In this document: in pieces, positions 17,006 through 25,690 of the stretch
Layout of the letters: each line of letters begins with the position of its first letter
How positions within the stretch are numbered: the first letter of the stretch is position 1
Source: an uncultured Clostridium sp.
GTDB taxonomy: Bacteria > Bacillota > Clostridia > TANB77 > CAG-508
Assembly (NCBI GenBank): GCA_948436975.1
Contig: CAOJJB010000013.1
Span: 1 to 51,371 of the forward strand
DNA length: 51,371 nucleotides
Direction: 5' to 3'
Position numbers and translations under genes: made by a program
The notes under the pieces: generated by a model
What the model saw: the letters and a program-made list of their open reading frames with translations, nothing else
Told to the model about the DNA's origin: nothing
The model's database searches: none

Positions 17006-18607
17006 ATGAAGAATAAAAATATATGGTGTTTAATTGTACTAATAATATTTATATGTATAATTATAATTAATAGGATACCAATAATATTATATATTTTAAA
17101 AAATAATTCAGCTGAAGTAGAAAAAAATACACAAATATTAGAAACAAATACAGTACAATCAGAAGAATTTACACAAACATTAGAAACAAATACAATACAA
17201 TTAGAAAAAGATACACAAAGACTAGAAGAAAATTCAAAAAATAATCAAATTAACTTTAAAACAATAGAAGAAAGTAGTTTATTATCAACAGGATTAGAAA
17301 TTATTGGACTAGTAATAGCAGTTTGGACGGGTATTAGTATAATAAATGCGGTATCAAGGAATGAAGTTAATGAATTAAAAGAAGAATTAAATGGCATTAT
17401 AAAACATATGGAAGATAAAAATAAAAATGAATTTTTATTAGAATTGCTAAAAACAGATACAGATGAAATGTCAAGATATTATTATAGAAAATTTAAAGAA
17501 GAAAGTATTGCTTTTAGTGAAATTATAATTGTTGAACAGATGTTTAATAAAATATATGAAATGCATTCAAATGGAAGTATGAATAATGAGATAATAATAA
17601 AAGAAGTAGAAGAACTAGAAAAAATAATAAAAGAAAAATTAGAAAATATTAATACTATAGATAAAAAAAGATTAGTAAAAAATTATTTGGAATTTAGAAA
17701 AGCAGAAATATTATTTTATAAAGGATATGCACTAAGTGATGAAGAAGAGATAGAAAAAGCATATGAAGTATATGATATAGCAACAGGAATATATTTAAAA
17801 TTAATAAGTAACTTTGATATAAAATTTCCAAAATGCAAATCTATTGATGAATTAAAAGAAGATTTACATTATAAAAAAATAAATAAATATTATAATAATT
17901 ATGAATTATTTGCTTATTTTGCCAACACAATTGGAGAAGCATATGGAAACATGGTGCTAAACTGCCCTGAAAGTGAAAAAGATAATATAGAAAAAGTGGC
18001 AGAAAAAGCTATTTTTTATAGCGAACTTGCTGTTGATTGTGCTAAAAAGTATGAAATTAATAAAGAAGTATACTATAAAAATTTAGGTTGCAACTATGAA
18101 CGAAAGGAGAGAATTAAACCTAATTATTGCTGTAATAGTGAAGAAGCATTAGAAAATTATAAAAAAGCATTTGATTTAACAATAAACCAATCACAGTTGT
18201 CAAAAAAACAAACAGGAAAAGTTTACTATACATATTTAACTTATAGTAATAAATATATAAAAAATAAATTACAATTAAATTATTTCAATATAACTACTAT
18301 TTCAGATGAAAAAGATATAAATGAGATAATAGAAAAAATAGATGACATGAATAAGATCACTTTAATAGCAATTAATGACGATATTAGAAGATCATCTAAT
18401 ATAGCAATGTATGGATTTGCAAATGGATATGTTGCTTTATTAAAACAGATGAAAAATAATAAAGAGATTGATAAGAGATTTATAGAAAATAGGAAATATT
18501 ATTTAGAAAAAATGAAGTGGTCAATAGACACATTAGATATAATGCAGATTAATGACAACTTTGATAAACAATTAAAAGAATTTTATAAACAATTAATAAA
18601 ACCTTAA
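17006..18607 (+). CDS. Large membrane protein with a heptad-like repeat and helical C-terminal domain
   Basis: I do not recognise this 533-residue protein. Residues 5-32 form a membrane segment. Residues 35-75 form three imperfect copies of a 14-residue unit (forms of TQxLETNTxQxEE). A second membrane segment spans about 92-112 (LEIIGLVIAVWTGISIINAV), followed by a charged coiled-coil region and a long helical domain with TPR-like spacing. The loop between the membrane segments is probably outside the cell and the C-terminal domain inside. AAAGGAGAT precedes the ATG and a consensus promoter lies upstream. It could be a sensor or scaffold; nothing enzymatic is visible. Confidence 0.8.
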   Translation: MKNKNIWCLIVLIIFICIIIINRIPIILYILKNNSAEVEKNTQILETNTVQSEEFTQTLETNTIQLEKDTQRLEENSKNNQINFKTIEESSLLSTGLEIIGLVIAVWTGISIINAVSRNEVNELKEELNGIIKHMEDKNKNEFLLELLKTDTDEMSRYYYRKFKEESIAFSEIIIVEQMFNKIYEMHSNGSMNNEIIIKEVEELEKIIKEKLENINTIDKKRLVKNYLEFRKAEILFYKGYALSDEEEIEKAYEVYDIATGIYLKLISNFDIKFPKCKSIDELKEDLHYKKINKYYNNYELFAYFANTIGEAYGNMVLNCPESEKDNIEKVAEKAIFYSELAVDCAKKYEINKEVYYKNLGCNYERKERIKPNYCCNSEEALENYKKAFDLTINQSQLSKKQTGKVYYTYLTYSNKYIKNKLQLNYFNITTISDEKDINEIIEKIDDMNKITLIAINDDIRRSSNIAMYGFANGYVALLKQMKNNKEIDKRFIENRKYYLEKMKWSIDTLDIMQINDNFDKQLKEFYKQLIKP

Positions 18608-18772
18608 TTTGCAATTATGTTTTACTTGATAATACGAGAAAGTTCTTAAATAATAGTTTTATTTGTAAAATAATATAATTCTTAATTTATAAGATATATC
18701 TAAATAAATTAAGAAACTGTTGTTAAAATTTTGAGGGTATATTAAAATATTATTAAGAATAGAAAATAATAA
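18608..18772. other. Intergenic stretch with no recognised content
   Basis: Very AT-rich sequence between the large membrane-protein gene and a gene fragment. I see no ORF, RNA or clear hairpin in it. Confidence 0.5.
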
Positions 18773-19009
18773 AGAGTAGGAGATTTTGCAGAAACGGCTA
18801 TATTTGCATATCAAATGGGGAGTCTTTCTCAATTTTCAGATGAGGGAAATCATCTAGATGAGATAAAAAATGGATTTACTACATATTTAAAAGAAGAATT
18901 AGGAATTACAAATACAACTGTAAAAGGAAACAAAATAACTTGTAGTGTTGGAAATGATACAATTGTTTTTACAGTAACAAAAAATGATATAAAATATATT
19001 ATAAAATAA
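18773..19009 (+). pseudogene. Fragment of a secreted or pilin-like gene, 5' part missing
   Basis: The open frame from just after the stop at 18770 reads GDFAETAIFAYQMGSLSQFS and continues to TVTKNDIKYIIK at 19009. An ATG at 18815 exists but has no ribosome binding site, and the frame upstream of it also looks like protein. The body (about 78 codons) has short beta-type segments (KITCSVGNDTIVFTVTK). It may be the tail of a pilin-like or other surface protein whose 5' end has been lost. The identification is a guess. Confidence 0.35.
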
Positions 19010-19105
19010 TATTTGTACAAAGGAAAAGAGGTAATCATGATATGCTTTTAGCAATTAGTTTTTTGTCTTTGTGAAGTATGAAGTTCAATAAATACATCAT
19101 TAGCT

Positions 19106-19177
19106 ATGATTATAGATGAAAGTAAAATTATAGAATGAATAGATGAAATATTATTCGGAATAGGTAGTAAATTATGA
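19106..19177 (+). pseudogene. Tiny ORF with an internal TGA before the glycosylase gene
   Basis: From ATG at 19106 the frame reads MIIDESKIIE, meets TGA at 19136, then continues IDEILFGIGSKL to a TGA that overlaps the next gene's ATG (ATGA). The overlap resembles translational coupling, so it may be the relic of an upstream gene with a Trp to stop change. Very short, so chance is possible. Confidence 0.25.
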
Positions 19178-19836
19178 AATTAGAAGATTTAAAATCTGAA
19201 TATGACAAATTACAAATAAAATATGGAGCAAAAGAATTAACTTCTATATATAATGGTGGATCAACTAATAATCAAAATATTTGCTTTGTTTTTATGAATC
19301 CTACAGGTAGAAATGTTGCATCAGATCCTAATTGGAAAGGTAGAAGATCGCCATGGATTGGAACTAAAAATATATGGAAATTATTTTATAGAATAGGATT
19401 ACTTGATGATAAAATATATGAGAATATTATGGACAAGAAACCTCAAGAATGGGATGAAAAATTTGCTGATTTAGTATATGAAAATGTTGAAAAACATAAT
19501 TATTTCATAACTAATTTAGGAAAATGTACACAAGTAGATGCAAGAATATTGCCTAATTCTGTTTATACCCAATATTTAAATTTATTGTGCAAAGAAATAG
19601 AAATAATTAAACCCAAAATAATTATAACATTAGGAAATCAAGTTAGTTCTATTATATTAAATCAAAATGTTTCTGTATCACAATGTAGAAAACAAAACTT
19701 TTGTAAAAATATTGCAGGAAAAGAATATAAAATATATCCAGTTTACTATCCTATTGGCAATGGAATGATGAATATAGAAAAAGCAATAGAAGATATTAAA
19801 TTTATAATAGAAACAAATAAAAAATTGGTTATATAG
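19174..19836 (+). CDS. Uracil-DNA glycosylase superfamily protein
   Basis: This 220-residue protein matches the UDG fold. Motif 1 is represented by ICFVFMNPTGRNVASD near residue 36, the middle region by ITNLGKCTQVDAR followed by IKPKIIITLGNQV near residue 150, and the final loop by YPVYYPIGNGMMN near residue 190, where family members usually have an HPS-type motif. The cysteine pattern of the iron-sulfur family 4 and 5 enzymes is not obvious. It is probably a base-excision repair glycosylase or a related hydrolase, with unknown base preference. It sits in otherwise decayed sequence, which suggests acquired DNA. Confidence 0.75.
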   Translation: MKLEDLKSEYDKLQIKYGAKELTSIYNGGSTNNQNICFVFMNPTGRNVASDPNWKGRRSPWIGTKNIWKLFYRIGLLDDKIYENIMDKKPQEWDEKFADLVYENVEKHNYFITNLGKCTQVDARILPNSVYTQYLNLLCKEIEIIKPKIIITLGNQVSSIILNQNVSVSQCRKQNFCKNIAGKEYKIYPVYYPIGNGMMNIEKAIEDIKFIIETNKKLVI

Positions 19837-20131
19837 TAAACTTCAAAAGAAGAAAAAGATTTTAGAAATTGAGTTATAAAGACGATAAAAGAATATATAA
19901 AAAAAGAGATGAAAATATATTAGCAAACTATAACTTGAATAAATTTATTACTTACTATATAATATCTATATGATATATATAAAATTTATAAAGAAACAAA
20001 AGAAGTAAATGGTCAAAGGTGGCTAATGATAAACTTAGAAGATAATGACAAAAGATATTAAGATGTAAAAAGAATTATAAATATTAGAATTAGTTAAATT
20101 AAGCAAAACATATGAAAAGGAGGTGGAATAG
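19837..20131 (+). pseudogene. Decayed coding remnants
   Basis: No intact ORF is present, but two stretches read like protein broken by stops. From about 19850 the frame reads EEKDFRN, stop, VIKTIKEYIKKEMKIY, stop. From about 19975 it reads IYKIYKETKEVNGQRWLM then INLEDNDKRY, stop, DVKRIINIRIS. I cannot assign either to a family. The last bases contain the AAAAGGAGGTGG site of the next gene. Confidence 0.35.
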
Positions 20132-20452
20132 ATGAATTTTTTATTAACATTATTAATTGGAATAGTTGCTGGAGTAATAGATGTATTACCAATGATTAAA
20201 ATGAAAGTTGATAAATATGCTTGCATATCAGCATTTGTATATTATTTAATAGTTCCTTTTGCTATCTTTGGAATCAATTGGTTTGGTAATTTATGGTGGT
20301 TAAGAGGTGGATTTGTTGCTATTCTTATGGCATTTCCAGTTATTATTTTAGTTGCAAAAGAGGATAAAAAAAGTCCAGTAGCAATGACAATAATGTCTAT
20401 TGTTTTAGGAAGTGTTATTGGTGTAGTAGGACATTTTTTAAATTTAATGTAG
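20132..20452 (+). CDS. Small multi-pass membrane protein
   Basis: This 106-residue protein is almost wholly hydrophobic, with about three to four membrane segments (residues 2-22, 30-48, 55-75 and 85-104) and a short basic loop (KEDKKS) near residue 78. No enzymatic motif is visible and I do not recognise the family. AAAAGGAGGTGGAATAG precedes the ATG, a strong site. A hairpin follows at 20511-20548. The next transcription unit is the riboswitch-controlled ATPase, which has its own promoter. Confidence 0.8.
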   Translation: MNFLLTLLIGIVAGVIDVLPMIKMKVDKYACISAFVYYLIVPFAIFGINWFGNLWWLRGGFVAILMAFPVIILVAKEDKKSPVAMTIMSIVLGSVIGVVGHFLNLM

Positions 20453-20510
20453 TTTATAAGTGTGTGCTGAAAAATTGAAAAATAGTAAAACAGTAAAGTT
20501 TGAAGATTTC

Positions 20511-20548
20511 AAAGAACTATGAGAAGAGTTCCCTTCTTGTAGTTCTTT
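20511..20548 (+). terminator. Hairpin after the small membrane-protein gene
   Basis: AAAGAACTA then AGAAG (20511-20526) pairs with CTTCT then TAGTTCTTT (20533-20548) around a small internal loop. A T-run appears about 15 bases later, so termination is likely but not ideal. Confidence 0.55.
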
Positions 20549-20578
20549 TGAATTAATGTAAATTTTTTTTTATTTTAC

Positions 20579-20607
20579 TTGCAAAAATAAAATCTATTTA
20601 GTATAAT
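20579..20607 (+). promoter_or_regulatory. Promoter of the riboswitch-ATPase unit
   Basis: TTGCAA (20579-20584) and TATAAT (20602-20607) with a 17-base spacer; transcription would begin just before the aptamer. Confidence 0.7.
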
Positions 20608-20618
20608 TCAAATATATT

Positions 20619-20733
20619 TAAAAGGGAGTAGCTATAAACACTAATCAACAATCTCGATATTTAATATCTGGTTAGTAACCTTAAAATAGCAAAATGTATT
20701 ATGTGTAATATGGAAAAGGAGCGAGACTTTTAA
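20619..20733 (+). promoter_or_regulatory. yybP-ykoY (manganese) riboswitch aptamer
   Basis: The stretch opens AAAAGGGAGTAGC and ends GCGAGACTTTTAA, the two conserved parts of the yybP-ykoY aptamer (GGGGAGUAG and GC-AGAC with the closing P1 stem). P1 is AAAAG with CTTTT. The bases between can form the variable middle stems. Known members of this class bind Mn2+ and switch on exporters. The 3' P1 strand is shared with the terminator at 20726, so ligand binding should favour read-through. Confidence 0.85.
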
Positions 20734-20775
20734 AGAAACAATAATCAAAAAGATTGTTTCTTTAAAAGTTTTTTA
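20726..20775 (+). terminator. Riboswitch-controlled terminator
   Basis: A perfect 17-base stem (20726-20742 and 20753-20769) with a 10-base loop, followed by TTTTT. Its first arm begins in the P1 strand of the aptamer, so aptamer closure and terminator formation compete: the classic ON-switch layout. Confidence 0.85.
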
Positions 20776-20851
20776 TAATTAAAGTAAAAAATTTAAAATA
20801 ATGTAATAAAAATTATAATTTTATAAAATATTAATAATAGGAGGAATGAAA

Positions 20852-23542
20852 ATGTCTGAAAAATGGTTTAATTTATCTGAAAAAGAAGTAACAAAAAAAT
20901 TGAACACAAATACTGAAAAAGGTTTAACAAATGAAGAAGTTTCAAAAAGATATGAAACTTATGGACATAATGAATTAAAAGCTAAACAAAAAAAATCATT
21001 ATTAGTGAAATTATTAGAACAATTTAAAGATTTTATGATTATTGTTTTAATAATTGCAGCAGTTGTATCTGGAATTGTTGGAATACAGCAAGGAGAAGGA
21101 ATAGCAGATACACTTATAATATTAATAGTAGTTATTGTAAATGCTATTATAGGAGTAGCACAAGAAAACAAAGCAGAGAAATCATTAGAAGCTTTGCAAA
21201 AATTAAGTAGTCATGTTGCAAAAGTAATAAGAGATGGAAAGTTAGCAGTTGTGCAATCAGCAGATTTAGTACCAGGAGATATAGTTGTATTAGACACAGG
21301 AGATTTTATACCAGCTGATTTAAGAATTATAGAAGCGGTAAATTTAAAAGCACAAGAATCAGCATTAACAGGAGAGTCTGTACCAGTAGAAAAATTTACA
21401 GATACTATTGAAGATGAAAATATAGGAATTGGAGATAGAAAAAACTTACTATTTTCTTCAAGTTTAGTAACATATGGAAGAGGAAAAGGAATAGTAGTTG
21501 AAACTGGAATGAAAACAGAAGTTGGTAAAATAGCCAAAATGATAAATGAAACAGAGGATGAAGAAACACCACTTCAAAAGAAATTAAATAATTTAGGAAA
21601 AACTTTAGGAATAGTAGCATTGGTTATATGTGCAGTTATTTTTGTAGTAGGATTATTATATGGTAAAGCACCACTTAATATGTTTATGACAGCTGTATCT
21701 TTAGCAGTTGCAGCTATACCAGAAGGATTAGCAGCAGTATCAACAATAGTTTTAGCCATTGGAGTTCAAAGAATGGTTAAGAAAAATGCAATAGTAAAAA
21801 AACTACCAGCAGTTGAAACTTTAGGAAGTGCCTCTGTTATATGTTCAGATAAAACTGGAACATTAACTCAAAATAGAATGACTGTAAAAAAAGTTTTTAC
21901 AAATGGAGAATTAATTAATTTAGAAGAAATAAAAGAATTTAATTCAGAATTTAATTTATTATTTGAAGCTAATATGCTTTGTAATGATACTAAAATAGCA
22001 GAAGATGGTACATTAACAGGAGATCCTACAGAAACAGCTTTAATAGATATGGGAAATAAAATGAATTTTAATTTAGAAAATCATCCTAGAATAGCTGAAT
22101 TACCATTTGACTCAGATAGAAAATTAATGACAACAGTTCATAAAGTAGGAGATAAATTTATTGTATATACTAAAGGTGGAGTAGATGAATTATTAAAATG
22201 CTGTAATTCATATCAAAAAAATGGTGAAATAAAATCAGATTTAGAGAATTATAAACAACGAATACAAGATTGTAATGAAAAAATGGCAGAAGGTGCATTA
22301 AGAGTTTTATCAGCAGGATATAAAGTTATAAATCATGCTTTATCAGAAGAAGACATGAAAAAACTAGAAACAGGACTTACATTTATAGGTATGGTGGGAA
22401 TGATAGATCCACCTAGAGAAGAAGCAAAAGAAGCAGTAAAAAAATGTATAACAGCTGGAATAAAAACAGTTATGATTACAGGGGATCATAAGATTACTGC
22501 AACAGCTATTGCAAAAGAATTAGGAATATTAAAACATGAAAAAGAAGCAATCACAGGTGCAGAACTTGAAAAAATGACAGATGAACAATTAAAACAAAAA
22601 GTTAGAAACATATCAGTTTATGCAAGGGTATCACCAGAGCATAAAGTTCGTATTGTAAAAGCATGGCAAGCTAATGGAGAAATAGTTGCTATGACAGGGG
22701 ATGGTGTAAATGATGCACCAGCGTTAAAAAAAGCTGAAATAGGTTGTGCAATGGGAATGGTAGGAACAGATGTTGCAAAAGAAGCAGCAGATGTTATATT
22801 AACAGATGATAATTTTGCAACAGTGGTTTCAGCAGTTGAAGAAGGAAGAAGAATTTATAATAATATATTAAAAGCAATTTCATTTTTATTATCAAGCAAT
22901 GTAGGAGAAATAGTAGTTTTATTTTTAGCTATTTTATTAACACCAATATTTGCAAATACATTTGGAATTGATCCAAATAGCATAGATATATTATTACCAG
23001 CACAAATATTATGGATTAATCTAGTAACAGACTCATTACCAGCATTAGCATTAGCAGTAGATCCAGCAGAAAAAGGAATAATGAATAAAAAACCATTAAA
23101 AAACAAAAATGGAATATTCACAAAGGGAATGACTTGGAGAATTATATATCAAGGAGTTATGATAGGATTACTAACATTAGCAGCATTTGTTTTAGGATTA
23201 GCAACAGAAGGAGTAACAGCAGATGAAAAAGTAGCAATAGGAGAAACAATGGCATTTGCAGTATTAGCTTTATCAGAACTTGTTCATGTATTTAATATTA
23301 GAAATAATAAAGAATCTGTATTTAAAACAAATCCATTCAATAATGGGAAACTAATATTAGCAATTGTAGCATCAGCAGCACTTATGATGATAGTTTTATT
23401 AGTGCCACAATTAAGGGAAGTATTTGGAATAGTAACATTACCAATTCATAAATTAGAAGAAACAATAGCATTAATAATTGCTCCATTAGTAATAGTTGAA
23501 ATATTTAAATTATTAAAAATAAATTCAACAAAAAGTGAATAG
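20852..23542 (+). CDS. P-type cation-transporting ATPase (Ca2+/Mn2+ type)
   Basis: This 896-residue membrane pump belongs to the P2A (SERCA/PMR1-like) ATPases. It has the N-terminal cation-ATPase domain, TGESVPVEK in the actuator domain, the phosphorylated Asp in SDKTGTLTQN (D333), ion-site residues in AAIPEGLAAV and in NLVTDSLPALALAVDP, and TGDGVNDAPALKKAEIG in the P domain. The start is ATG 20852; the ATG at 20846 is only one base after AGGAGG. Control by a manganese riboswitch suggests it exports Mn2+, perhaps also Ca2+. Substrate choice is inferred from the riboswitch, not from the pump sequence. Confidence 0.93.
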   Translation: MSEKWFNLSEKEVTKKLNTNTEKGLTNEEVSKRYETYGHNELKAKQKKSLLVKLLEQFKDFMIIVLIIAAVVSGIVGIQQGEGIADTLIILIVVIVNAIIGVAQENKAEKSLEALQKLSSHVAKVIRDGKLAVVQSADLVPGDIVVLDTGDFIPADLRIIEAVNLKAQESALTGESVPVEKFTDTIEDENIGIGDRKNLLFSSSLVTYGRGKGIVVETGMKTEVGKIAKMINETEDEETPLQKKLNNLGKTLGIVALVICAVIFVVGLLYGKAPLNMFMTAVSLAVAAIPEGLAAVSTIVLAIGVQRMVKKNAIVKKLPAVETLGSASVICSDKTGTLTQNRMTVKKVFTNGELINLEEIKEFNSEFNLLFEANMLCNDTKIAEDGTLTGDPTETALIDMGNKMNFNLENHPRIAELPFDSDRKLMTTVHKVGDKFIVYTKGGVDELLKCCNSYQKNGEIKSDLENYKQRIQDCNEKMAEGALRVLSAGYKVINHALSEEDMKKLETGLTFIGMVGMIDPPREEAKEAVKKCITAGIKTVMITGDHKITATAIAKELGILKHEKEAITGAELEKMTDEQLKQKVRNISVYARVSPEHKVRIVKAWQANGEIVAMTGDGVNDAPALKKAEIGCAMGMVGTDVAKEAADVILTDDNFATVVSAVEEGRRIYNNILKAISFLLSSNVGEIVVLFLAILLTPIFANTFGIDPNSIDILLPAQILWINLVTDSLPALALAVDPAEKGIMNKKPLKNKNGIFTKGMTWRIIYQGVMIGLLTLAAFVLGLATEGVTADEKVAIGETMAFAVLALSELVHVFNIRNNKESVFKTNPFNNGKLILAIVASAALMMIVLLVPQLREVFGIVTLPIHKLEETIALIIAPLVIVEIFKLLKINSTKSE

Positions 23543-23558
23543 ATAATTATAATAATGT

Positions 23559-23604
23559 TACTTAGGTTGTATAAATTTAATTGTTTACAACCTAAGTATT
23601 TTTA
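23559..23604 (+). terminator. Terminator after the P-type ATPase
   Basis: TACTTAGGTTGTA (23559-23571) pairs with TACAACCTAAGTA (23586-23598), followed by a T-rich tail. Confidence 0.8.
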
Positions 23605-23709
23605 TATTTTGAAGTTTGTTATGATATAAAATTTTGTTTTTATAAATGGGGCACATTATACAATTTTATACATTTTTTTACAAAATCAGTCAAATTTTGT
23701 ACTAAATAC

Positions 23710-23737
23710 TTGAATTTTTAATAAAATACTATATAAT
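23710..23737 (+). promoter_or_regulatory. Promoter of the deacetylase gene
   Basis: TTGAAT (23710-23715) and TATAAT (23732-23737), 16-base spacer, 29 bases before the ATG. Confidence 0.6.
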
Positions 23738-23766
23738 AACAATAATAACAGTATAGGAGTATAAAA

Positions 23767-24783
23767 ATGTTATATGGAATGGATGATGATGACTATAATG
23801 AAGAATTTGGTCTAGAAAAGATAAATAAATTAAATTCAAAAAAAATATCATTAATTGTAGCAATAGCTTTAGTAGGAATTGTAGTAATATATATTAGCTT
23901 TAGAATTTCATATGGTATATTAAGTAAAGATTCTCAAAATGAAAGTAAAATTGTAAATAATAAGGATAATACTATAATATCAGAAACAGAAATAAATTCT
24001 GAGCAGAAGGATATTAGAAAAAGTAAAAAAGATAAACAAAAAAAAGAATATAAAGTATATGAAGGAAATCATATGCAAATAGCAACACATAATATGGATA
24101 AAATAAAAACTAAATTTGTTCCACAACCAAATGAAAATGCACAACAACTTATAAAAGATATATATGCTTCAGATGAAAAACAAGTATATTTAACATTTGA
24201 TGATGGACCTTCTAAGGATATTACACCACAAATATTAGATATATTAAAGGCAAATGAAGTTCCAGCTACATTTTTTGTATTAGGAGCTAGAGTTGAATTA
24301 TATCCACAAATATTAAAAAGAGAATATGAAGAAGGACATTATATTGCAAATCATGGATATTCACATAAATATTCACAAATATATGAAAATAAAGATAATA
24401 CTTTTAAAGAATATGCTGATTGTGAAACTGCAATAAAAAATGCTTTAGGAAATCCAGATTTTAATACTTATTTATTTAGATTTCCAGGTGGTTCTAGTGG
24501 TGGACATTACGAAGGTGTAAAATCAGAAGCAAGGCAATTATTTAGAGAATATGGAATAGCATATACTAATTGGAACTGTTTAACAGGTGATGCTGAGAAT
24601 AAAACAACAAAAGAAGCCTGTATACAAGAAATGATTGATACAAAAGCAGAACAAAATAGTATAATACTGCTTATGCATGATGCAAACGATAAAAATCAAA
24701 CATTAGAAGCATTACCAGAAATTATACAGTATTTTAAAAATGAGGGATATACTTTTAAAAATTTTTATGAAATATTTAAATAA
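23767..24783 (+). CDS. Polysaccharide deacetylase, membrane-anchored
   Basis: This 338-residue protein removes acetyl groups from a cell-surface polysaccharide or peptidoglycan. An acidic cytoplasmic N-terminus (residues 1-26) is followed by one membrane anchor (about 27-48) and a charged linker. The NodB domain starts near residue 138 with YLTFDDGPSKD (metal and catalytic Asp), then HGYSHKY (metal His pair), then RFPGG and a C-terminal LLMHDAND with the conserved His. All main NodB motifs are present, so it should be active outside the membrane. TAGGAGTATAAAA precedes the ATG. It appears to be transcribed alone. Confidence 0.92.
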   Translation: MLYGMDDDDYNEEFGLEKINKLNSKKISLIVAIALVGIVVIYISFRISYGILSKDSQNESKIVNNKDNTIISETEINSEQKDIRKSKKDKQKKEYKVYEGNHMQIATHNMDKIKTKFVPQPNENAQQLIKDIYASDEKQVYLTFDDGPSKDITPQILDILKANEVPATFFVLGARVELYPQILKREYEEGHYIANHGYSHKYSQIYENKDNTFKEYADCETAIKNALGNPDFNTYLFRFPGGSSGGHYEGVKSEARQLFREYGIAYTNWNCLTGDAENKTTKEACIQEMIDTKAEQNSIILLMHDANDKNQTLEALPEIIQYFKNEGYTFKNFYEIFK

Positions 24784-24790
24784 AATATAC

Positions 24791-24820
24791 TTGACAAGAC
24801 AAGTATATGTATGCTAATAT
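24791..24820 (+). promoter_or_regulatory. Promoter of tRNA-Leu
   Basis: Perfect TTGACA (24791-24796) and TAATAT (24815-24820) with an 18-base spacer, about 48 bases before the tRNA. Confidence 0.65.
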
Positions 24821-24824
24821 AAAT

Positions 24825-24857
24825 GTTGTTGATACATATTCATTATGTATCAACAAC
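24825..24857 (+). repeat. Perfect inverted repeat between promoter and tRNA-Leu
   Basis: GTTGTTGATACATA (24825-24838) and TATGTATCAACAAC (24844-24857) are perfect 14-base complements with a five-base loop. The repeat begins at the likely transcription start and ends 10 bases before the tRNA. It could be an operator, a processing hairpin of the tRNA leader, or a recombination site. Confidence 0.7.
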
Positions 24858-24867
24858 TTATATAAAT

Positions 24868-24950
24868 GCGGATGTGGCGGAACTGGTAGACGCGCTAGAC
24901 TTAGGATCTAGTGGGAGACCGTGGGGGTTCAAGTCCTCTCATCCGCACCA
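24868..24950 (+). tRNA. tRNA-Leu (anticodon TAG)
   Basis: An 83-base class II tRNA with the CCA end encoded. Acceptor arms are GCGGATG and CATCCGC. The anticodon stem CTAGA/TCTAG encloses the loop CTTAGGA, giving anticodon TAG (reads CTA and related Leu codons). A long variable arm and the T-loop GGTTCAAGTCC follow. It marks the left edge of an island-like stretch. Confidence 0.95.
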
Positions 24951-25034
24951 AGACGAGTTTTTGTCGAACTCTCTATGATGCTTGATATAACTTGATTTCA
25001 AGATTATAAGAATTTAACAACACAAAAACTTTTA

Positions 25035-25064
25035 ACCGTTTCAAAAATGAAACGGTCTTTTTTT
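25035..25064 (+). terminator. Terminator after tRNA-Leu
   Basis: ACCGTTTC (25035-25042) pairs with GAAACGGT (25049-25056), followed by C and a run of T. Confidence 0.85.
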
Positions 25065-25102
25065 GACCAAAAGTCTTGAGAGATGGAGGTTTTTGTGGTA
25101 TT

Positions 25103-25639
25103 ATGCTACATATAATTAAAGAAGTAAAAGATATGAACAAATTAAACGATGTCTTAAAAAGTAATACAGAAATATAAAAAGAGTGTGAAATTGCAGTTAT
25201 TGTATATGCTTTTGACTCAGAAAATAAAATTATATTTCAAAGAAGAGGTTTAGGTTGTAGAGATGAACAACTAAAACTAGAAACTATTGGAGGTAGAGTA
25301 AAGAAAAGTGATATAGACTTTAGAACAGTTTTACAAAGAGAAATTACAGAAGAAGTTGGAACAAATGCAAATATTGAATTGCAAGAATTTATTGTTTCAA
25401 CTTATGCTAAAACATTTGATGTAAGAAATAATAAAGAACAAGACTGGATGTATCTTTTTTATAAAGGAAATTTAAAAGGTGGAGAATTAAAAATAGCCGA
25501 ACCTAATAAATGTTTAGGATATGAAAGATATAAAATTGGCGAAGTAAATGAAAATGAGTTAAGCAATGGTGCAAGAGAACTATATAATATTGTATGTGAG
25601 AAATACAGTTATTTGAAATATAAAAGTATATGTTTATAA
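25103..25639 (+). pseudogene. Nudix hydrolase, interrupted by a TAA
   Basis: From ATG 25103 (GGAGGT 12 bases upstream) the frame reads MLHIIKEVKDMNKLNDVLKS, then TAA at codon 25 (25175-25177). It continues unbroken as KECEIAVIVYAFDSENKIIF to TAA at 25637. The Nudix box region is GGRVKKSDIDF then REITEEVG, near residues 70-93; the first acidic position is Asp rather than Glu and there is one extra residue. Nudix enzymes hydrolyse nucleoside diphosphate derivatives. With one nonsense codon the gene is probably recently inactivated, unless read-through occurs. A TTG at 25379 would give only the C-terminal half. Confidence 0.7.
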
Positions 25640-25690
25640 ATAAAGAATTTGAAAAATCAATAATACAACAAGTAAGGAGATGAGTTTAGA

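Noticed and set aside
19136-19138. TGA read as Trp, or a general stop-codon reassignment.
   Set aside because: TGA, TAA and TAG all end well-conserved genes in the window (adk with TGA, rplO with TAG, most others with TAA), so the internal stops are better seen as decay.
25379-25639. Separate short protein starting at a TTG.
   Set aside because: It is the C-terminal half of the interrupted Nudix frame; the same frame carries the Nudix box upstream.
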